Source of the DNA: Oscillospiraceae bacterium
GTDB lineage: Bacteria; Bacillota; Clostridia; Oscillospirales; Oscillospiraceae
NCBI GenBank assembly: GCA_015067465.1
Contig: SVMK01000009.1
Location: 1 to 42,716 of the forward strand
Length of the DNA: 42,716 nt
Direction: 5' to 3'
In this document: positions 14,976 through 24,041 of the stretch, one piece after another
How positions within the stretch are numbered: the stretch's first letter is position 1
Layout of the letters: each line of letters starts with the position of its first letter
Notes under the pieces: model-generated
Told to the model about the DNA's origin: nothing
What the model saw: only the letters and a program-made list of their open reading frames with translations
Database searches by the model: none
Position numbers and translations under genes: made by a program

Positions 14976-15968
14976 ATGAAAATCAAGACGAAAGTTATGA
15001 GTATTGTTCTTGCCGCTGCAATGTGCCTGAGCCTGTGTGCGTGCGGCGCTTCCAAGCCCACTGCCGAAGCCGGCAAAAATGACGATGGCGTTAAGTACAC
15101 CGTCGGCGTGTGCCAGCTGGTTCAGCACAGCGCGCTGGACGCAGCCACCCAGGGATTTGTGGATGCGCTGAATGAGGCGCTGCCCGGACAGGTTGAAATT
15201 GAGGTCAAGAATGCCTCCGGCGAGCCCAACAACTGCACCACCATCGTCAACGGCTTTGTTTCTTCCGGCGTGGATCTGATTATGGCAAACGCCACCCCCG
15301 CGCTGCAGGCTGCTGTTGCCGCCACTGCAGACATCCCCATCCTCGGGACCTCCGTTACCGCCTACGGCGTTGCGCTGGACATGGAAGACTTCAACGGCGT
15401 TTGCGGCGGCAATGTTTCCGGTACCTCTGACCTCGCTGACCTTGACGCACAGGCTGAGATGATTCCCGCGTGGTGCCCCGATGCCAAGAATGTCGGCCTG
15501 CTGTTCTGCTCTGCCGAAGCAAACTCCCGCTACCAGATCGATGTTGTCAAAGCAAAGCTGAACGAGATGGGCCTGAACTGCACCGAGTATGCTTTCACCG
15601 ACACCAACGACGTTGCCTCCGTCACCCAGGCTGCTGCCGACAACAGTGACGTGATCTACATCCCCACCGACAACACCGCCGCCGCCAACACCGAAGCCAT
15701 TGCCAACGTTGTCATTCCCGCAGGCGTTCCCGTGATTGCAGGCGAAGAAGGCATCTGCAGCGGCTGCGGCATTGCAGCCCTTGCCATCAGCTACTACGAC
15801 CTTGGCCGCACCACCGGTGAAATGGCCGCCAAGATTCTGACCGGCGAAGCCAATATCTCCGAAACCGCCGTTGCTTACACCACTGCAACATCCAAATATA
15901 ATGCTGCTATCTGCGAGCAGCTCGGCATCACCCCGCTGGAGGGCTATGTTGCCATCGAGCAGGAATAA
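14976..15968 (+). CDS. ABC transporter substrate-binding lipoprotein (TrpX family)
   Basis: A 330-residue extracytoplasmic binding protein of the TrpX/PF04392 type, whose known members bind aromatic amino acids (tryptophan; tyrosine in the C. difficile homologue CD0873). The N-terminal signal peptide ends in the lipobox LCAC with a lipid-modified Cys near residue 24. The mature part has two lobes with the family segments VDLIMANATPALQAA and VIYIPTDNTAAANTEAIA. AAAGGAG precedes the ATG. It heads a three-gene importer. A stem-loop follows the gene, a common way to raise binding-protein level over the membrane parts. The aromatic-rich leader peptide upstream supports an aromatic amino acid as ligand (inference). 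Confidence 0.9.
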   Translation: MKIKTKVMSIVLAAAMCLSLCACGASKPTAEAGKNDDGVKYTVGVCQLVQHSALDAATQGFVDALNEALPGQVEIEVKNASGEPNNCTTIVNGFVSSGVDLIMANATPALQAAVAATADIPILGTSVTAYGVALDMEDFNGVCGGNVSGTSDLADLDAQAEMIPAWCPDAKNVGLLFCSAEANSRYQIDVVKAKLNEMGLNCTEYAFTDTNDVASVTQAAADNSDVIYIPTDNTAAANTEAIANVVIPAGVPVIAGEEGICSGCGIAALAISYYDLGRTTGEMAAKILTGEANISETAVAYTTATSKYNAAICEQLGITPLEGYVAIEQE

Positions 15969-15978
15969 TGCACAGGCA

Positions 15979-16007
15979 CGAACCCGGGCATGTTGTGTCC
16001 GGGTTCG
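15979..16007 (+). repeat. intercistronic stem-loop after the binding-protein gene
   Basis: A perfect 9-bp stem CGAACCCGG/CCGGGTTCG with an 11-base loop between the binding protein and the permease. No T-run follows, so it is more likely an mRNA-stabilising or processing element than a terminator. Confidence 0.6.
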
Positions 16008-16052
16008 GAAAGCAAATCCCCGCAGTGGGAATTCTACGGAGGATGAAAGCAC

Positions 16053-17000
16053 ATGAGTTTTCTGACATCATTTTTCAACGCCATGCCCGGTGCGGTTGCA
16101 CAAGGCCTGATTTGGGGCCTGATGGCAATCGGCGTATATATTACCTTCCGCATCCTCGATGTTGCGGACCTGACCGTTGACGGCTCAATCGCCACGGGCG
16201 GTGCGGTTTGTGTTATGCTCATCCGCATGGGCGTGAATCCTTGGGTGGCGGTGCTTTGCGCATTCTGCGCCGGACTGCTTGCCGGTTTGGTTACCGGATT
16301 GTTCCACACCCGCTGCGGCATTCCCGCAATTTTGTCCGGAATTCTGACGCAGCTGGCGCTGTATTCAATCAATCTTCGCATTATGGGCAGCAAGGCCAAC
16401 CAGGCGGTTGGCGTTGATAAGTACGATCTTCTGGTATCGCAGCGCTATGTCCGAGCGCTGAATCTGGACAATCCGCTGCCGCTGCTGCTGATTGCGGTGA
16501 TTGTGCTTGTTGGCGCACTGTACTGGTTTTTCGGAACGGAGCGCGGCTGCTCTATCCGTGCCACGGGTGCAAACCCCAATATGGCACGTGCGCAGGGCAT
16601 CAACACCAACCGCAATGTTGTGCTCGGACTGATGCTTTCCAACGGTCTTGTCGCGCTGTCCGGCGCGCTGCTGAGTCAGTATCAGGGTGCTGCCGATATC
16701 AACATGGGCCGCGGCGCAATCGTGATCGGTCTTGCGGCTGTGATCATCGGCGAAGTTCTGCTTGGCAAGGTGTTTCATAATTTCGCGCTCAAGCTCGCGT
16801 CTGTTGCCATTGGCGCCGTGATTTACTATATCGTGCTGCAGATTGTGCTGCAGCTCGGCCTCAACACCAATGACCTGAAGCTGATCACCGCAATTATTGT
16901 TGCCGTGTTCCTCGCCGTGCCTTATCTGCGCGCGCAGCACGGCGGAACCAAACACAAAAAACAGGGAAAGGAGCAAGAGGCAAATGCTGGAGCTGCGTAA
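16053..17000 (+). CDS. ABC transporter permease (TrpX-associated)
   Basis: A 315-residue integral membrane protein with about eight to nine hydrophobic helices, of the branched-chain/ribose-type permease superfamily that partners TrpX-like binding proteins. Conserved features include the N-terminal GLIWGLMAIGVYITFRILD followed by DLTVDGS, FGTERGCSIRATGANPNMAR in the cytoplasmic loop, and a C-terminal cytoplasmic tail rich in Lys/Glu. GGAGG lies 10 bases before the ATG. The 3' end overlaps the ATPase gene by 17 bases, so the two are translationally linked. It forms the channel through which the bound substrate is moved. Confidence 0.9.
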   Translation: MSFLTSFFNAMPGAVAQGLIWGLMAIGVYITFRILDVADLTVDGSIATGGAVCVMLIRMGVNPWVAVLCAFCAGLLAGLVTGLFHTRCGIPAILSGILTQLALYSINLRIMGSKANQAVGVDKYDLLVSQRYVRALNLDNPLPLLLIAVIVLVGALYWFFGTERGCSIRATGANPNMARAQGINTNRNVVLGLMLSNGLVALSGALLSQYQGAADINMGRGAIVIGLAAVIIGEVLLGKVFHNFALKLASVAIGAVIYYIVLQIVLQLGLNTNDLKLITAIIVAVFLAVPYLRAQHGGTKHKKQGKEQEANAGAA

Positions 17001-17778
17001 TATTTCCAAAACTTTCCACCCCGGCACAGTGCACGAAAAGCGTGCCCTGCAGCATATGAACCTCCATCTTGCCCCCGGAGATTTCGTTACTGTGATCGGA
17101 AGCAACGGTGCGGGAAAGTCCACCCTTTTGAACGCTGTTGCAGGCGTTTGGCAGGTGGATGAAGGGCAGATTCTCATTGACGGCAAGGATGTTACGACGC
17201 TGCCGGAGTATCGCCGCGCCGAGTTTATCGGCCGTGTTTTCCAGGATCCCATGATGGGCACGGCGCCCAGCATGCTGATTGAGGAAAATCTGGCGCTTGC
17301 AATGCGCCGCGGTCGAAAACGCGGCTTGAAATGGGGCATCACCGCCGCTGAGCGCGAGATGTACCGCGAAAAGCTGGCAAATCTGGGACTCGGCCTTGAA
17401 AATCGCATGTCTGACAAGGTTGGCCTGCTTTCCGGCGGCCAGCGTCAGGCACTGACGCTTTTGATGGCGTCTTTGCAGCAGCCGAAGCTGCTTCTGCTCG
17501 ATGAGCACACTGCCGCGCTCGACCCGGCAACTGCCGCCAAAGTGCTTACACTCAGCGACAGCATCGTGCAGGAATCCAATCTCACCGCGCTGATGATTAC
17601 CCACAACATGCGCGATGCAATCGAGCACGGTAACCGCCTTGTGATGATGCATCTTGGCAAGGTGATTCTCGATATCTCCGGAGAGGAGAAAAAGAAACTG
17701 ACAAAAAGCGAACTGCTTGACCGCTTTGCAGCGCTTTCCGGCGTTCAGGAAGAAAGCGACGCGGTGCTGCTCGCGTGA
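16984..17778 (+). CDS. ABC transporter ATP-binding protein (TrpX-associated)
   Basis: A 264-residue nucleotide-binding subunit with Walker A GSNGAGKST (about residue 41), Q-loop FQDPMMG, signature LSGGQRQALTL, Walker B LLLLDEHTAALD and switch histidine in MITHNM. The start was placed at 16984 because AAAGGAG precedes it and MLELRNISKTF is the usual ABC beginning; the track's start at 16897 lies inside the permease frame. It powers import through the neighbouring permease. The operon ends at the terminator at 17830. Confidence 0.95.
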   Translation: MLELRNISKTFHPGTVHEKRALQHMNLHLAPGDFVTVIGSNGAGKSTLLNAVAGVWQVDEGQILIDGKDVTTLPEYRRAEFIGRVFQDPMMGTAPSMLIEENLALAMRRGRKRGLKWGITAAEREMYREKLANLGLGLENRMSDKVGLLSGGQRQALTLLMASLQQPKLLLLDEHTAALDPATAAKVLTLSDSIVQESNLTALMITHNMRDAIEHGNRLVMMHLGKVILDISGEEKKKLTKSELLDRFAALSGVQEESDAVLLA

Positions 17779-17829
17779 TGTTGTGCTTCGGATATCTTAA
17801 TTCCGGGGCAAACTGATTCATAACGAATA

Positions 17830-17869
17830 ACGGCGTCCGGTTCCTGCGAAACCGGGCGCCGTTTTTTTT
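17830..17869 (+). terminator. intrinsic terminator of the TrpX-type ABC operon
   Basis: ACGGCGTCCGGTT pairs with AACCGGGCGCCGT around a 7-base loop, followed by eight T. Confidence 0.93.
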
Positions 17870-17895
17870 GCGCTTTTGCGGATATCGGATGAAGC

Positions 17896-17934
17896 AAGAA
17901 AAAACCTCCCGCGGCAATACTTGCCGCGGGAGGC
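17896..17934 (-). terminator. intrinsic terminator of the chemoreceptor gene
   Basis: On the minus strand CCTCCCGCGGCAA pairs with TTGCCGCGGGAGG around a 4-base loop and is followed by TTTTTTC. It lies about 60 bases past the chemoreceptor stop. Confidence 0.93.
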
Positions 17935-17996
17935 GCTGTATATTTTCGGGAAATTCCGCGTAAAGCCGTTTTCCGTCAATGCGAAGCGCTTTTCGA

Positions 17997-19934
17997 TTAT
18001 TCGTTTACGCGGAATCGTTCCACCTGCGTGAGCAGGAGTGCGGACTGACCGGAAAGCTCCTGGCAGGATGCGGCAATTTCTTCCGCCGTTGCGGAGTTTT
18101 GCTGAATAACATCGGAGATATCCGAGATGCCGGCTGTGACCTGATGCACAGCGTCCGCCTGTTCGGTGGAGGCATCGGTGATCTTGTCGATCAGATCGCG
18201 CGTTTTTTCGGTGATGTTGGAAACGTCTGCCATCGACTCGACGGTTTTTTCCACCATCTCGCTGCCGCGTTCCACGGCGGCGATGGTTTCGCTGATAATG
18301 GCAGCGGTCTGCGCAGTGGCGGCATTACTCTTGTTGGCCAGGTTTCTGACCTCATCGGCAACAACGGCGAAGCCCTTGCCGGCTTCACCGGCGCGCGCAG
18401 CCTCAACAGCGGCGTTCAGCGCCAGAATGTTGGTCTGGAAGGAGATGTCTTCAATGGCCTTGATGATTTCTTCGATCTGTGCGGACTTGATCTTGATATC
18501 GTTCATGGCCTCGCGCATGTTGTCCATATATTCAGCCTGAATATGCACCTTACTGCAGGCATCGGTGGCATATTCGTCTGCCTGAACGGCATTTTCCGCA
18601 TTCAGGCGGATCTTGTCGGAAATATCGCTGATGGTTTCGGACAGATTCTGAACCGCGGCTGCCTGACGGGTGGTGCCTTCTGCCAGATTCTGAGATGCGT
18701 TTGCGATCTGGGAAGAACCGGAGGAAACCTCGGAAGCGGAATCGTTCAGCTTGCCGACCACCTCGCCCAGCGAACCCTGAATGGTGCGGAACGCGGTGTT
18801 GATTGCTTCAAAGTTGCCCTGATACTGAATCTCAGCATCACGCGTGAAGTCGCCCATTGCCATGGCATCCATGACATTGGTGATGTCCGTGATGTAGCCG
18901 GAGAGGAATTCTTTGGTTTCTTCCAGCGATTTTACCATTTCGCCGATTTCATTCTTGGGCAGAGCAACCAAATCTGCCTCGTCGTTCAGGATGCCGCGCG
19001 ACATGGTGTCGGTAAGGGACTTCGCGGCGAGAACGGGCGCGATAATATTGCGCTTGGTGAAAATCGTGATGCAAACAACCGCAAAGAAGCACACCAGCAG
19101 GCCAACAACGGCACTGATGATGATGGTGGTGAACACGGTTGCATCGCTTTCGGCGGCGGCAAAGCCTGCAAACAGCGCGCCGACAACGTTTTTGTTGGCA
19201 TCCTGAATCGGCTCATACATGACATAGTAAGGCGTGCCGAGAATTTCGGCGCGGCCGTGATAGTCCTGCGCTTTGCCGATAACAATGTTGCGGATTTCGT
19301 CGCTCATGGTGGTGCCCACCACGCGGTCGCCGTTTTCGTCGACAATGGTGGTTTTCAGTCGAACATTGTTTGCAAATACGGTCACTTCCGCGTCGACGAG
19401 GCTCTTGATGCTGTCAATATAGCTGCCTGCGGCGAAGTCGACACCCACGACGATGTTGCCGGAACCGGCAACGGGCGTGACGGCTATATAATATAATGTA
19501 GTGCCGCTTGTGCCGAGGACGTAGTCCTTGGCGGCGGTTTTGGGAACAGGGATATCCGCGACGTCGAGCGTATCGCTGCTTTTCCAGACGAGCTGTCCGG
19601 TTGTGTTGTAAAACAGCGCGAACACTTCCTCCGGGTCGCGGCAGTTGCTGCTGAATACGCTGGAAAGACGGGAAGTATCTTCCGCACGCATTGCGCCGGT
19701 CACCTGAGCGTTGGTAGAAAACTGCGTGCTGAGCGATACGGCTTCTTCGCAAAGCTCCTCAATGCGGTGTTCAAACACCTTGACACCGACTTCGGAGCTC
19801 ATGGAGAGATCCTCCTTACTCATGGCAACAACTCGCAGCGAGTTGATGAGGATGACAACGGCAACAGCAACCACGATGAATATGCTGATAACCGAAATCA
19901 GTGTTCTTCCGATTTTACCTACTTTTTTTAACAT
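17997..19934 (-). CDS. methyl-accepting chemotaxis protein with extracytoplasmic Cache-type sensor
   Basis: A 645-residue transmembrane chemoreceptor. A first helix lies at about 10-32. An extracytoplasmic Cache-type sensor of about 250 residues follows ([14 protein letters not shown], then [20 protein letters not shown]). A second helix ([18 protein letters not shown]) leads to HAMP and the signalling hairpin, whose tip is [22 protein letters not shown] (about residue 505). The start was set at 19934 ([14 protein letters not shown]) because GGTGG lies just upstream; the track's 48 extra residues would lie in the 5' leader. A sigma-28-like promoter lies upstream. No CheA, CheW or flagellar gene is in the window. 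It follows a c-di-GMP turnover protein with terminators between. Confidence 0.95.
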   Translation of the reverse strand: MLKKVGKIGRTLISVISIFIVVAVAVVILINSLRVVAMSKEDLSMSSEVGVKVFEHRIEELCEEAVSLSTQFSTNAQVTGAMRAEDTSRLSSVFSSNCRDPEEVFALFYNTTGQLVWKSSDTLDVADIPVPKTAAKDYVLGTSGTTLYYIAVTPVAGSGNIVVGVDFAAGSYIDSIKSLVDAEVTVFANNVRLKTTIVDENGDRVVGTTMSDEIRNIVIGKAQDYHGRAEILGTPYYVMYEPIQDANKNVVGALFAGFAAAESDATVFTTIIISAVVGLLVCFFAVVCITIFTKRNIIAPVLAAKSLTDTMSRGILNDEADLVALPKNEIGEMVKSLEETKEFLSGYITDITNVMDAMAMGDFTRDAEIQYQGNFEAINTAFRTIQGSLGEVVGKLNDSASEVSSGSSQIANASQNLAEGTTRQAAAVQNLSETISDISDKIRLNAENAVQADEYATDACSKVHIQAEYMDNMREAMNDIKIKSAQIEEIIKAIEDISFQTNILALNAAVEAARAGEAGKGFAVVADEVRNLANKSNAATAQTAAIISETIAAVERGSEMVEKTVESMADVSNITEKTRDLIDKITDASTEQADAVHQVTAGISDISDVIQQNSATAEEIAASCQELSGQSALLLTQVERFRVNE

Positions 19935-19969
19935 GATGCCCACCCTTTCCGCGGTACACATTATTTCGC

Positions 19970-19986
19970 TGCGCAGGCACTGCGCA
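19970..19986. repeat. TGCGCA-N5-TGCGCA repeat in the chemoreceptor leader
   Basis: The palindromic hexamer TGCGCA occurs twice, 5 bases apart, giving both a direct repeat and a possible 6-bp hairpin about 35 bases before the start codon. It may affect translation or be a protein site. Confidence 0.3.
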
Positions 19987-20047
19987 TTTGTGCGATAAAA
20001 TGCCCTTGCGCGATGCAATACAAAGGCACTTTTAATATACAATAATA

Positions 20048-20074
20048 TTATCGTTGTTCTTTGTCTGTACTTTA
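20048..20074 (-). promoter_or_regulatory. sigma-28 (FliA/SigD)-type promoter of the chemoreceptor gene
   Basis: On the minus strand TAAAGTAC, 11 bases, AACGATAA. The flagellar sigma-28 consensus is TAAAGTTT-N11-GCCGATAA, so the match is 6 of 8 in each box with the exact spacer. It lies about 115 bases before the chemoreceptor ATG. No comparable sigma-A promoter was seen. Confidence 0.65.
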
Positions 20075-20145
20075 TCAAAAAATGAAAAATATGTTTAAAA
20101 TGACCAAGAATTTTTTAAAATCTTTGAAGTTGAATGTGATATGCA

Positions 20146-20172
20146 TCCAAAAAACGGCTTGAAACGCCGTTT
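20146..20172 (-). terminator. second (tandem) terminator downstream of the HD-GYP/GGDEF gene
   Basis: On the minus strand AAACGGC pairs with GCCGTTT over a 7-base loop, running into TTTTTT. It lies downstream of the stronger terminator at 20186. Confidence 0.65.
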
Positions 20173-20185
20173 GACCAAAAAAAGA

Positions 20186-20227
20186 GAAAAAAGCAGACCG
20201 TGCACCCTTTCCGGGAACACGGTCTGC
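20186..20227 (-). terminator. intrinsic terminator of the HD-GYP/GGDEF gene
   Basis: On the minus strand GCAGACCGTG pairs with CACGGTCTGC and is followed by TTTTTTC. It separates this gene from the chemoreceptor, so the latter needs its own promoter. Confidence 0.92.
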
Positions 20228-20293
20228 TTGCGGTGCGTCATGGTATTTTCGCGGGAAAAAACGACCCGGTACGGCGGGCGAAGGCAGTGCGCA

Positions 20294-23200
20294 TCAATGA
20301 AACTGTTTGCGCTTGAGACGCTTGTTGACATACATCGAAATGTCCGCACGCTTAAATACCTGGCTGACGCTTTCGTCGGCGGCGGGGTCATAAATGCTGT
20401 AGCCAAACGCGAGGGAGGCGCGGCCGCTTTTTACGTCAAGAATCTTTTCCGCGCGCGCGATCTCGGTTTCCAACTCGGCAATCAGCTTATCGCGGAGCAC
20501 ATAGTCCTTGCCGGTGACGATCACAACAAATTCATCGCCGCCGATGCGGTAAACATTGCTGCGCTTGAACACCTCGCAGATGATCTGGCTGCAGTTGCGG
20601 ATGTAGATGTCGCCGATATCGTGACCAAAGGTATCGTTGACGTTTTTAAGGTTGTTGATATCGCATTCCACAATGGCGAACAGCGGACGGTGGCCCAAAC
20701 GGATTTCTTCCGTGAGCTGCTCGACGGCGTCGGTGTAGGCGGTGATGTTTTTCAGTCCGGTCAGGGGATCTTTGCTGGCTTTGCGCTCGGCGGTGGAGAG
20801 TTTTTGCTGCAGCGATTCCGTCTGGCTGCGGAGATAGTTCATCAGGATGCGGTTGAGCGAGGAAACGGACAGAGGCTTTGTGAGATAAGCGCTCATGCCG
20901 CTGTCGTTGCATTTGCGGATGCTGGACTCGTCCGTGCTGGCGGACAGGGCGATGATGGGCACATCTTCCAGCCAGGGGATGCCGGTGGCGCGTATGCGCT
21001 CCGTTGCTTCCGCGCCGTCCATCTCGTCCATGAACAGGTCCATCAAAATCACGTCGAAAATGCGCTCATCGCTGCTGAGAAGCAGCTGCAGCGCTGCGTC
21101 ACCGCTGGGAGCTTCCGACACAAGTGCGCCTTCGCTCTCGAGAATTTCGCGCGTGAGCTTGAGAGAAACGGGGTCGTCTTCCACAACGAGAATGTGAGCG
21201 TCCACAAGGCTTTCTCTGCCGCGCACGACCGAATGGAGCGGGCCGTAGTGGCGGTCCGGAGCACTGGCGTGCAGCTCAAAGGCTGCACGGCAGCGGGTGA
21301 AGCAGGCGAGCAGTTTTTCGGAAAAGATGCCGCACTCGCCGTTTACGATCATGTTGTAGGTGCGCTCGAAAGAGTAGGCGTCGTGGTAAGCGCGGTTGGA
21401 AATCAGCGCATCGTAGCAGTCTGCAATGGAAACAATCTGCGCTGCGATGGGGATTTCGTCGCCTTTCAGACCGTCGGGATAGCCGCGGCCGTCCCAGCGC
21501 TCATGGTGCCAGCGGCAGATGTCCTGACTGGTTTTCAGATATGCGTGGCTCCAGTCCTTCGGCGCTTTTTTCAAAAGCTCGCAGCCTTTGATGCAGTGGG
21601 TTTTGATCTCTTCGTATTCCGCGTTGGTGAGCCGCCCGGGCTTGAGGAGCACAGCGTCGGGGATTGCGATTTTGCCAACGTCGTGCAGCGCCGAGGCGGA
21701 AGCGATGAGCTCCACATCTTCTTTCGAGAGATTGTATTCCGGCAGGTCTTTCATCACCTGCTCGGCGAGAATATGGGTGAAGCCCTTGATGCGGCGGCAG
21801 TGATCGCCGCAGTTTTCGTCGCGGCTTTCAACGATGTCGCCGATGAGCTCAACAATGCCTTCATTGATGCGGGAAAGCTCGCGGTTTTTTTCCTGCAGCT
21901 CATTGGTTCGCATGGAAATTGTGAGTTCGAGTTCCTCGCGCTGGTGCGCTTCTTTTTGCTTGGCGTCGCTCACATCGGTGATGCCGATGATGATGTGGTT
22001 GGGCGAATCGTCAACGGCGGCGTATTTGTTTTGCAAATACATGACCTGACCGTCGATCACGGCCCGGTAATCCACAAAATAGGTATGGCTTGCGGAAAGG
22101 CGGCGAATGATGCGCTCATGCCCTGTGCGCAGCAGGTAATAGTCGCGGTCCTTTTCGTAAACGATGCGGTTGGCAAAGGCCAGGTTGTTGTCGCGGTATT
22201 CGCCGTCGGCGCAGTCCGGCATTCCTGCGCTGAGCAAGATGTCGGATTGTTTGAACAGGCGCTGTTTGCCGCGCTCAAAATCGACATAGATCAGGGCAAG
22301 ATAATCGTCCGTCAGACAGTTGATAACGGCGTTTTGCTGTGCCTTCTCTATCTCGGCGCGCTGCGCTTCGGATATGTTCATAACGTCGATGGTATAGCGC
22401 GGGGTGCCGCTGGGGGTTGTGGACTTGATGGCGCGGTGGCAGTACCAGCCGTAGGTGTCGCCGTCAAGCATGCGCAGGTTGATGCTGACAACGGACTGCT
22501 TGGTGAGATTGCGGGCCATATTTTCGCTGGAGTAAAACTCCGTTGCGCGCTTGCGGTCGTCGGGATGGATGATGCGGTCGATGTTATCAAGCGCATCGGC
22601 GAAGAAATCGTTGCTGCGGAGCGCGTTGCGGAGCACTTTATCGCGAAATGCGGTGTTGGATGTGTGCATTTCGTATTCGCCGGTCAGGGGGTTGACGAAA
22701 TACACCACCTCAAATTCGTTGCGCAGCATGAGCATCTGCTGGGCGGTTTTCTTCCAGGCTTCGTGTTCGCGCGTTTTTACAAGCAGATCGGCATGCTCCT
22801 GCGTGACGTCAAAGAGGAAGATCGTGAGGCAGGAAAGCATGAATCCGCTGGAATAAAACGGCATGTTCATGAAAAAATATTGGCCCACGCCGGTGATCAG
22901 CGGGATGACGGAGAATAAAATGACGATACGCAGGTGCTTTTTTTTCTCCGCATCGGCTTCGCGCAGATACAGCCACGCGGTAAACAATCCGAAAATGAGA
23001 AAATGGACGATCTGCAGAGAAAAGCTGTGGGGGTAAAGACGGTTGGGAACATAAACGTTGTCCGCCGTTACGGAAAAAACGGCACCGGTGCGTGCGTTGT
23101 AAACGAGCAGCACGGCCTGCATCGAGAGAAAGATGCATTGCGCGAACAAGATGGCGCGGGAACGGAAATAGTTCGTTCCGAGATATTTCGTAAGGCAGCG

Positions 23201-23476
23201 TGTCCAGACAAATGCGCCCAGCGTTGCCGTGAGGGAAAAGCCGTATGCGGCAATGATGTGCGCTGCGAGGCCGAGATTGAGCGTGGGCGAGGCGATCAGG
23301 CCCCAAAAAGCATCGGCGACACAAAAGATCAGGGAGAAATAGAGCAGATGTAAAAATCCGCTTTGCCGCACGCGCTCATGCGAAGTTGCCAGCACGCGGT
23401 TCCAGACCAAAACAAGAACCAGCGCGCAGCAAAGGGCACATTCGGTATATAAAAGGTTGATATCGGTGTGTATCAT
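20294..23476 (-). CDS. membrane c-di-GMP turnover protein: 7TM sensor, PAS-like, HD-GYP, receiver and GGDEF domains
   Basis: A 1060-residue protein. Residues about 8-235 hold some seven hydrophobic helices (7TM sensor-like), then a PAS-like part and a short coiled coil. HD-GYP follows at about 540-730, with HDVGKIAIP near 597 and HHERWDGRGYPDGL near 655, a c-di-GMP phosphodiesterase with the metal residues visible. A receiver domain (about 740-870) has VVEDDP, the phospho-acceptor in DVILMDLFMDE, and TKPL. The C-terminal GGDEF domain (about 895-1055) has DPLTGLKN and an intact GGDEF near 977, but no RxxD inhibitory site. So it could both make and break c-di-GMP. ATG 23476 has GAGGTG 6 bases upstream; the GTG at 23485 lies in that site. 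It may be cotranscribed with the NifX-like gene upstream. Confidence 0.93.
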   Translation of the reverse strand: MIHTDINLLYTECALCCALVLVLVWNRVLATSHERVRQSGFLHLLYFSLIFCVADAFWGLIASPTLNLGLAAHIIAAYGFSLTATLGAFVWTRCLTKYLGTNYFRSRAILFAQCIFLSMQAVLLVYNARTGAVFSVTADNVYVPNRLYPHSFSLQIVHFLIFGLFTAWLYLREADAEKKKHLRIVILFSVIPLITGVGQYFFMNMPFYSSGFMLSCLTIFLFDVTQEHADLLVKTREHEAWKKTAQQMLMLRNEFEVVYFVNPLTGEYEMHTSNTAFRDKVLRNALRSNDFFADALDNIDRIIHPDDRKRATEFYSSENMARNLTKQSVVSINLRMLDGDTYGWYCHRAIKSTTPSGTPRYTIDVMNISEAQRAEIEKAQQNAVINCLTDDYLALIYVDFERGKQRLFKQSDILLSAGMPDCADGEYRDNNLAFANRIVYEKDRDYYLLRTGHERIIRRLSASHTYFVDYRAVIDGQVMYLQNKYAAVDDSPNHIIIGITDVSDAKQKEAHQREELELTISMRTNELQEKNRELSRINEGIVELIGDIVESRDENCGDHCRRIKGFTHILAEQVMKDLPEYNLSKEDVELIASASALHDVGKIAIPDAVLLKPGRLTNAEYEEIKTHCIKGCELLKKAPKDWSHAYLKTSQDICRWHHERWDGRGYPDGLKGDEIPIAAQIVSIADCYDALISNRAYHDAYSFERTYNMIVNGECGIFSEKLLACFTRCRAAFELHASAPDRHYGPLHSVVRGRESLVDAHILVVEDDPVSLKLTREILESEGALVSEAPSGDAALQLLLSSDERIFDVILMDLFMDEMDGAEATERIRATGIPWLEDVPIIALSASTDESSIRKCNDSGMSAYLTKPLSVSSLNRILMNYLRSQTESLQQKLSTAERKASKDPLTGLKNITAYTDAVEQLTEEIRLGHRPLFAIVECDINNLKNVNDTFGHDIGDIYIRNCSQIICEVFKRSNVYRIGGDEFVVIVTGKDYVLRDKLIAELETEIARAEKILDVKSGRASLAFGYSIYDPAADESVSQVFKRADISMYVNKRLKRKQFH

Positions 23477-23497
23477 TTTATTCACCTCTGTTAATGC

Positions 23498-23516
23498 CCC
23501 GCCGTTCAGACGGGGA
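23498..23516. repeat. GC-rich hairpin between the NifX-like and HD-GYP genes
   Basis: CCCCG and CGGGG arms with a mismatched inner part, in the 78-base gap between two same-strand genes. No T-run follows. It may modulate read-through or mRNA stability. Confidence 0.3.
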
Positions 23517-23554
23517 CAGGCCCGGAATGTTGCTTATCTTTGAACCGTCACCGA

Positions 23555-23959
23555 TCAGTTTTCATGGCAGCCCGCACAGGAGGGATGGCTGCCGCAGGCG
23601 TGGCCGCAGCTGTGGCCTTCGCCGCCGTGGTTTTTGCAGTGAATGTCGGGGTCATAGCTGAGCGTTCCCGCAAGCAGGGCCGCAACAGCTTCATCGGCGC
23701 TGCCGGTTACGCCGCCGTAGAGCAAAACGCCGGCTTCCTCCAGCGCGGCGCGCGCACTGCCGCCGATGCCGCCGCAGATGAGCATGTTGACATGCAGGCT
23801 GCCGAGAAAGGCCGCGAGCGCCTCATGACCGCAGTTGAGCGCTTCGATTTCCATGGTGGAGATGACGCGCCCGTCCTTTGCTTCGTAGAGCTTGAAACGA
23901 TCGGTTTGACCGAAATGCTGAAAAATGTTTCCGTTATCGTAACTGACTGCAATTCGCAT
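23555..23959 (-). CDS. NifX/NifB-type (dinitrogenase iron-molybdenum cofactor family) protein with His/Cys tail
   Basis: A 134-residue protein. Residues 1-100 are the ribonuclease-H-like NifX/NafY fold seen in many anaerobes without nitrogenase (MRIAVSYDNGNIFQHFG, LICGGIGGSARAALEEAG). The last 30 residues are rich in His and Cys (HSCGHACGSHPSCAGCH), a likely metal- or Fe-S-binding tail. No nif gene is near, so a nitrogenase role is unlikely; iron-sulfur or metal carriage is more plausible (inference). GGAGA lies before the ATG. A TATAAT-containing promoter lies about 50 bases upstream, and a c-di-GMP protein follows on the same strand. Confidence 0.85.
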   Translation of the reverse strand: MRIAVSYDNGNIFQHFGQTDRFKLYEAKDGRVISTMEIEALNCGHEALAAFLGSLHVNMLICGGIGGSARAALEEAGVLLYGGVTGSADEAVAALLAGTLSYDPDIHCKNHGGEGHSCGHACGSHPSCAGCHEN

Positions 23960-24011
23960 GGGAAGTCTCCTTTTGCCGTGTCGAAAAAACGTGATAAATA
24001 AAATTTTAATT

Positions 24012-24041
24012 ATTATAGCACATTAAATATGAAAATGTCAC
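24012..24041 (-). promoter_or_regulatory. promoter of the NifX-like gene
   Basis: Minus strand GTGACA (24036-24041), 18-bp spacer, TATAAT (24012-24017), about 50 bases before the start codon. Confidence 0.7.

Noticed and set aside
17979-19496. 505-aa plus-strand ORF
   Set aside because: Antisense of the chemoreceptor gene; no start signal and no family resemblance.
19935-20047. c-di-GMP riboswitch in the chemoreceptor leader
   Set aside because: The neighbouring c-di-GMP gene made me look for GEMM-type conserved segments; none could be seen.
20141-22918. 925-aa plus-strand ORF
   Set aside because: Shadow of the HD-GYP/GGDEF gene in a GC-rich region; the minus-strand protein has intact domain motifs throughout.
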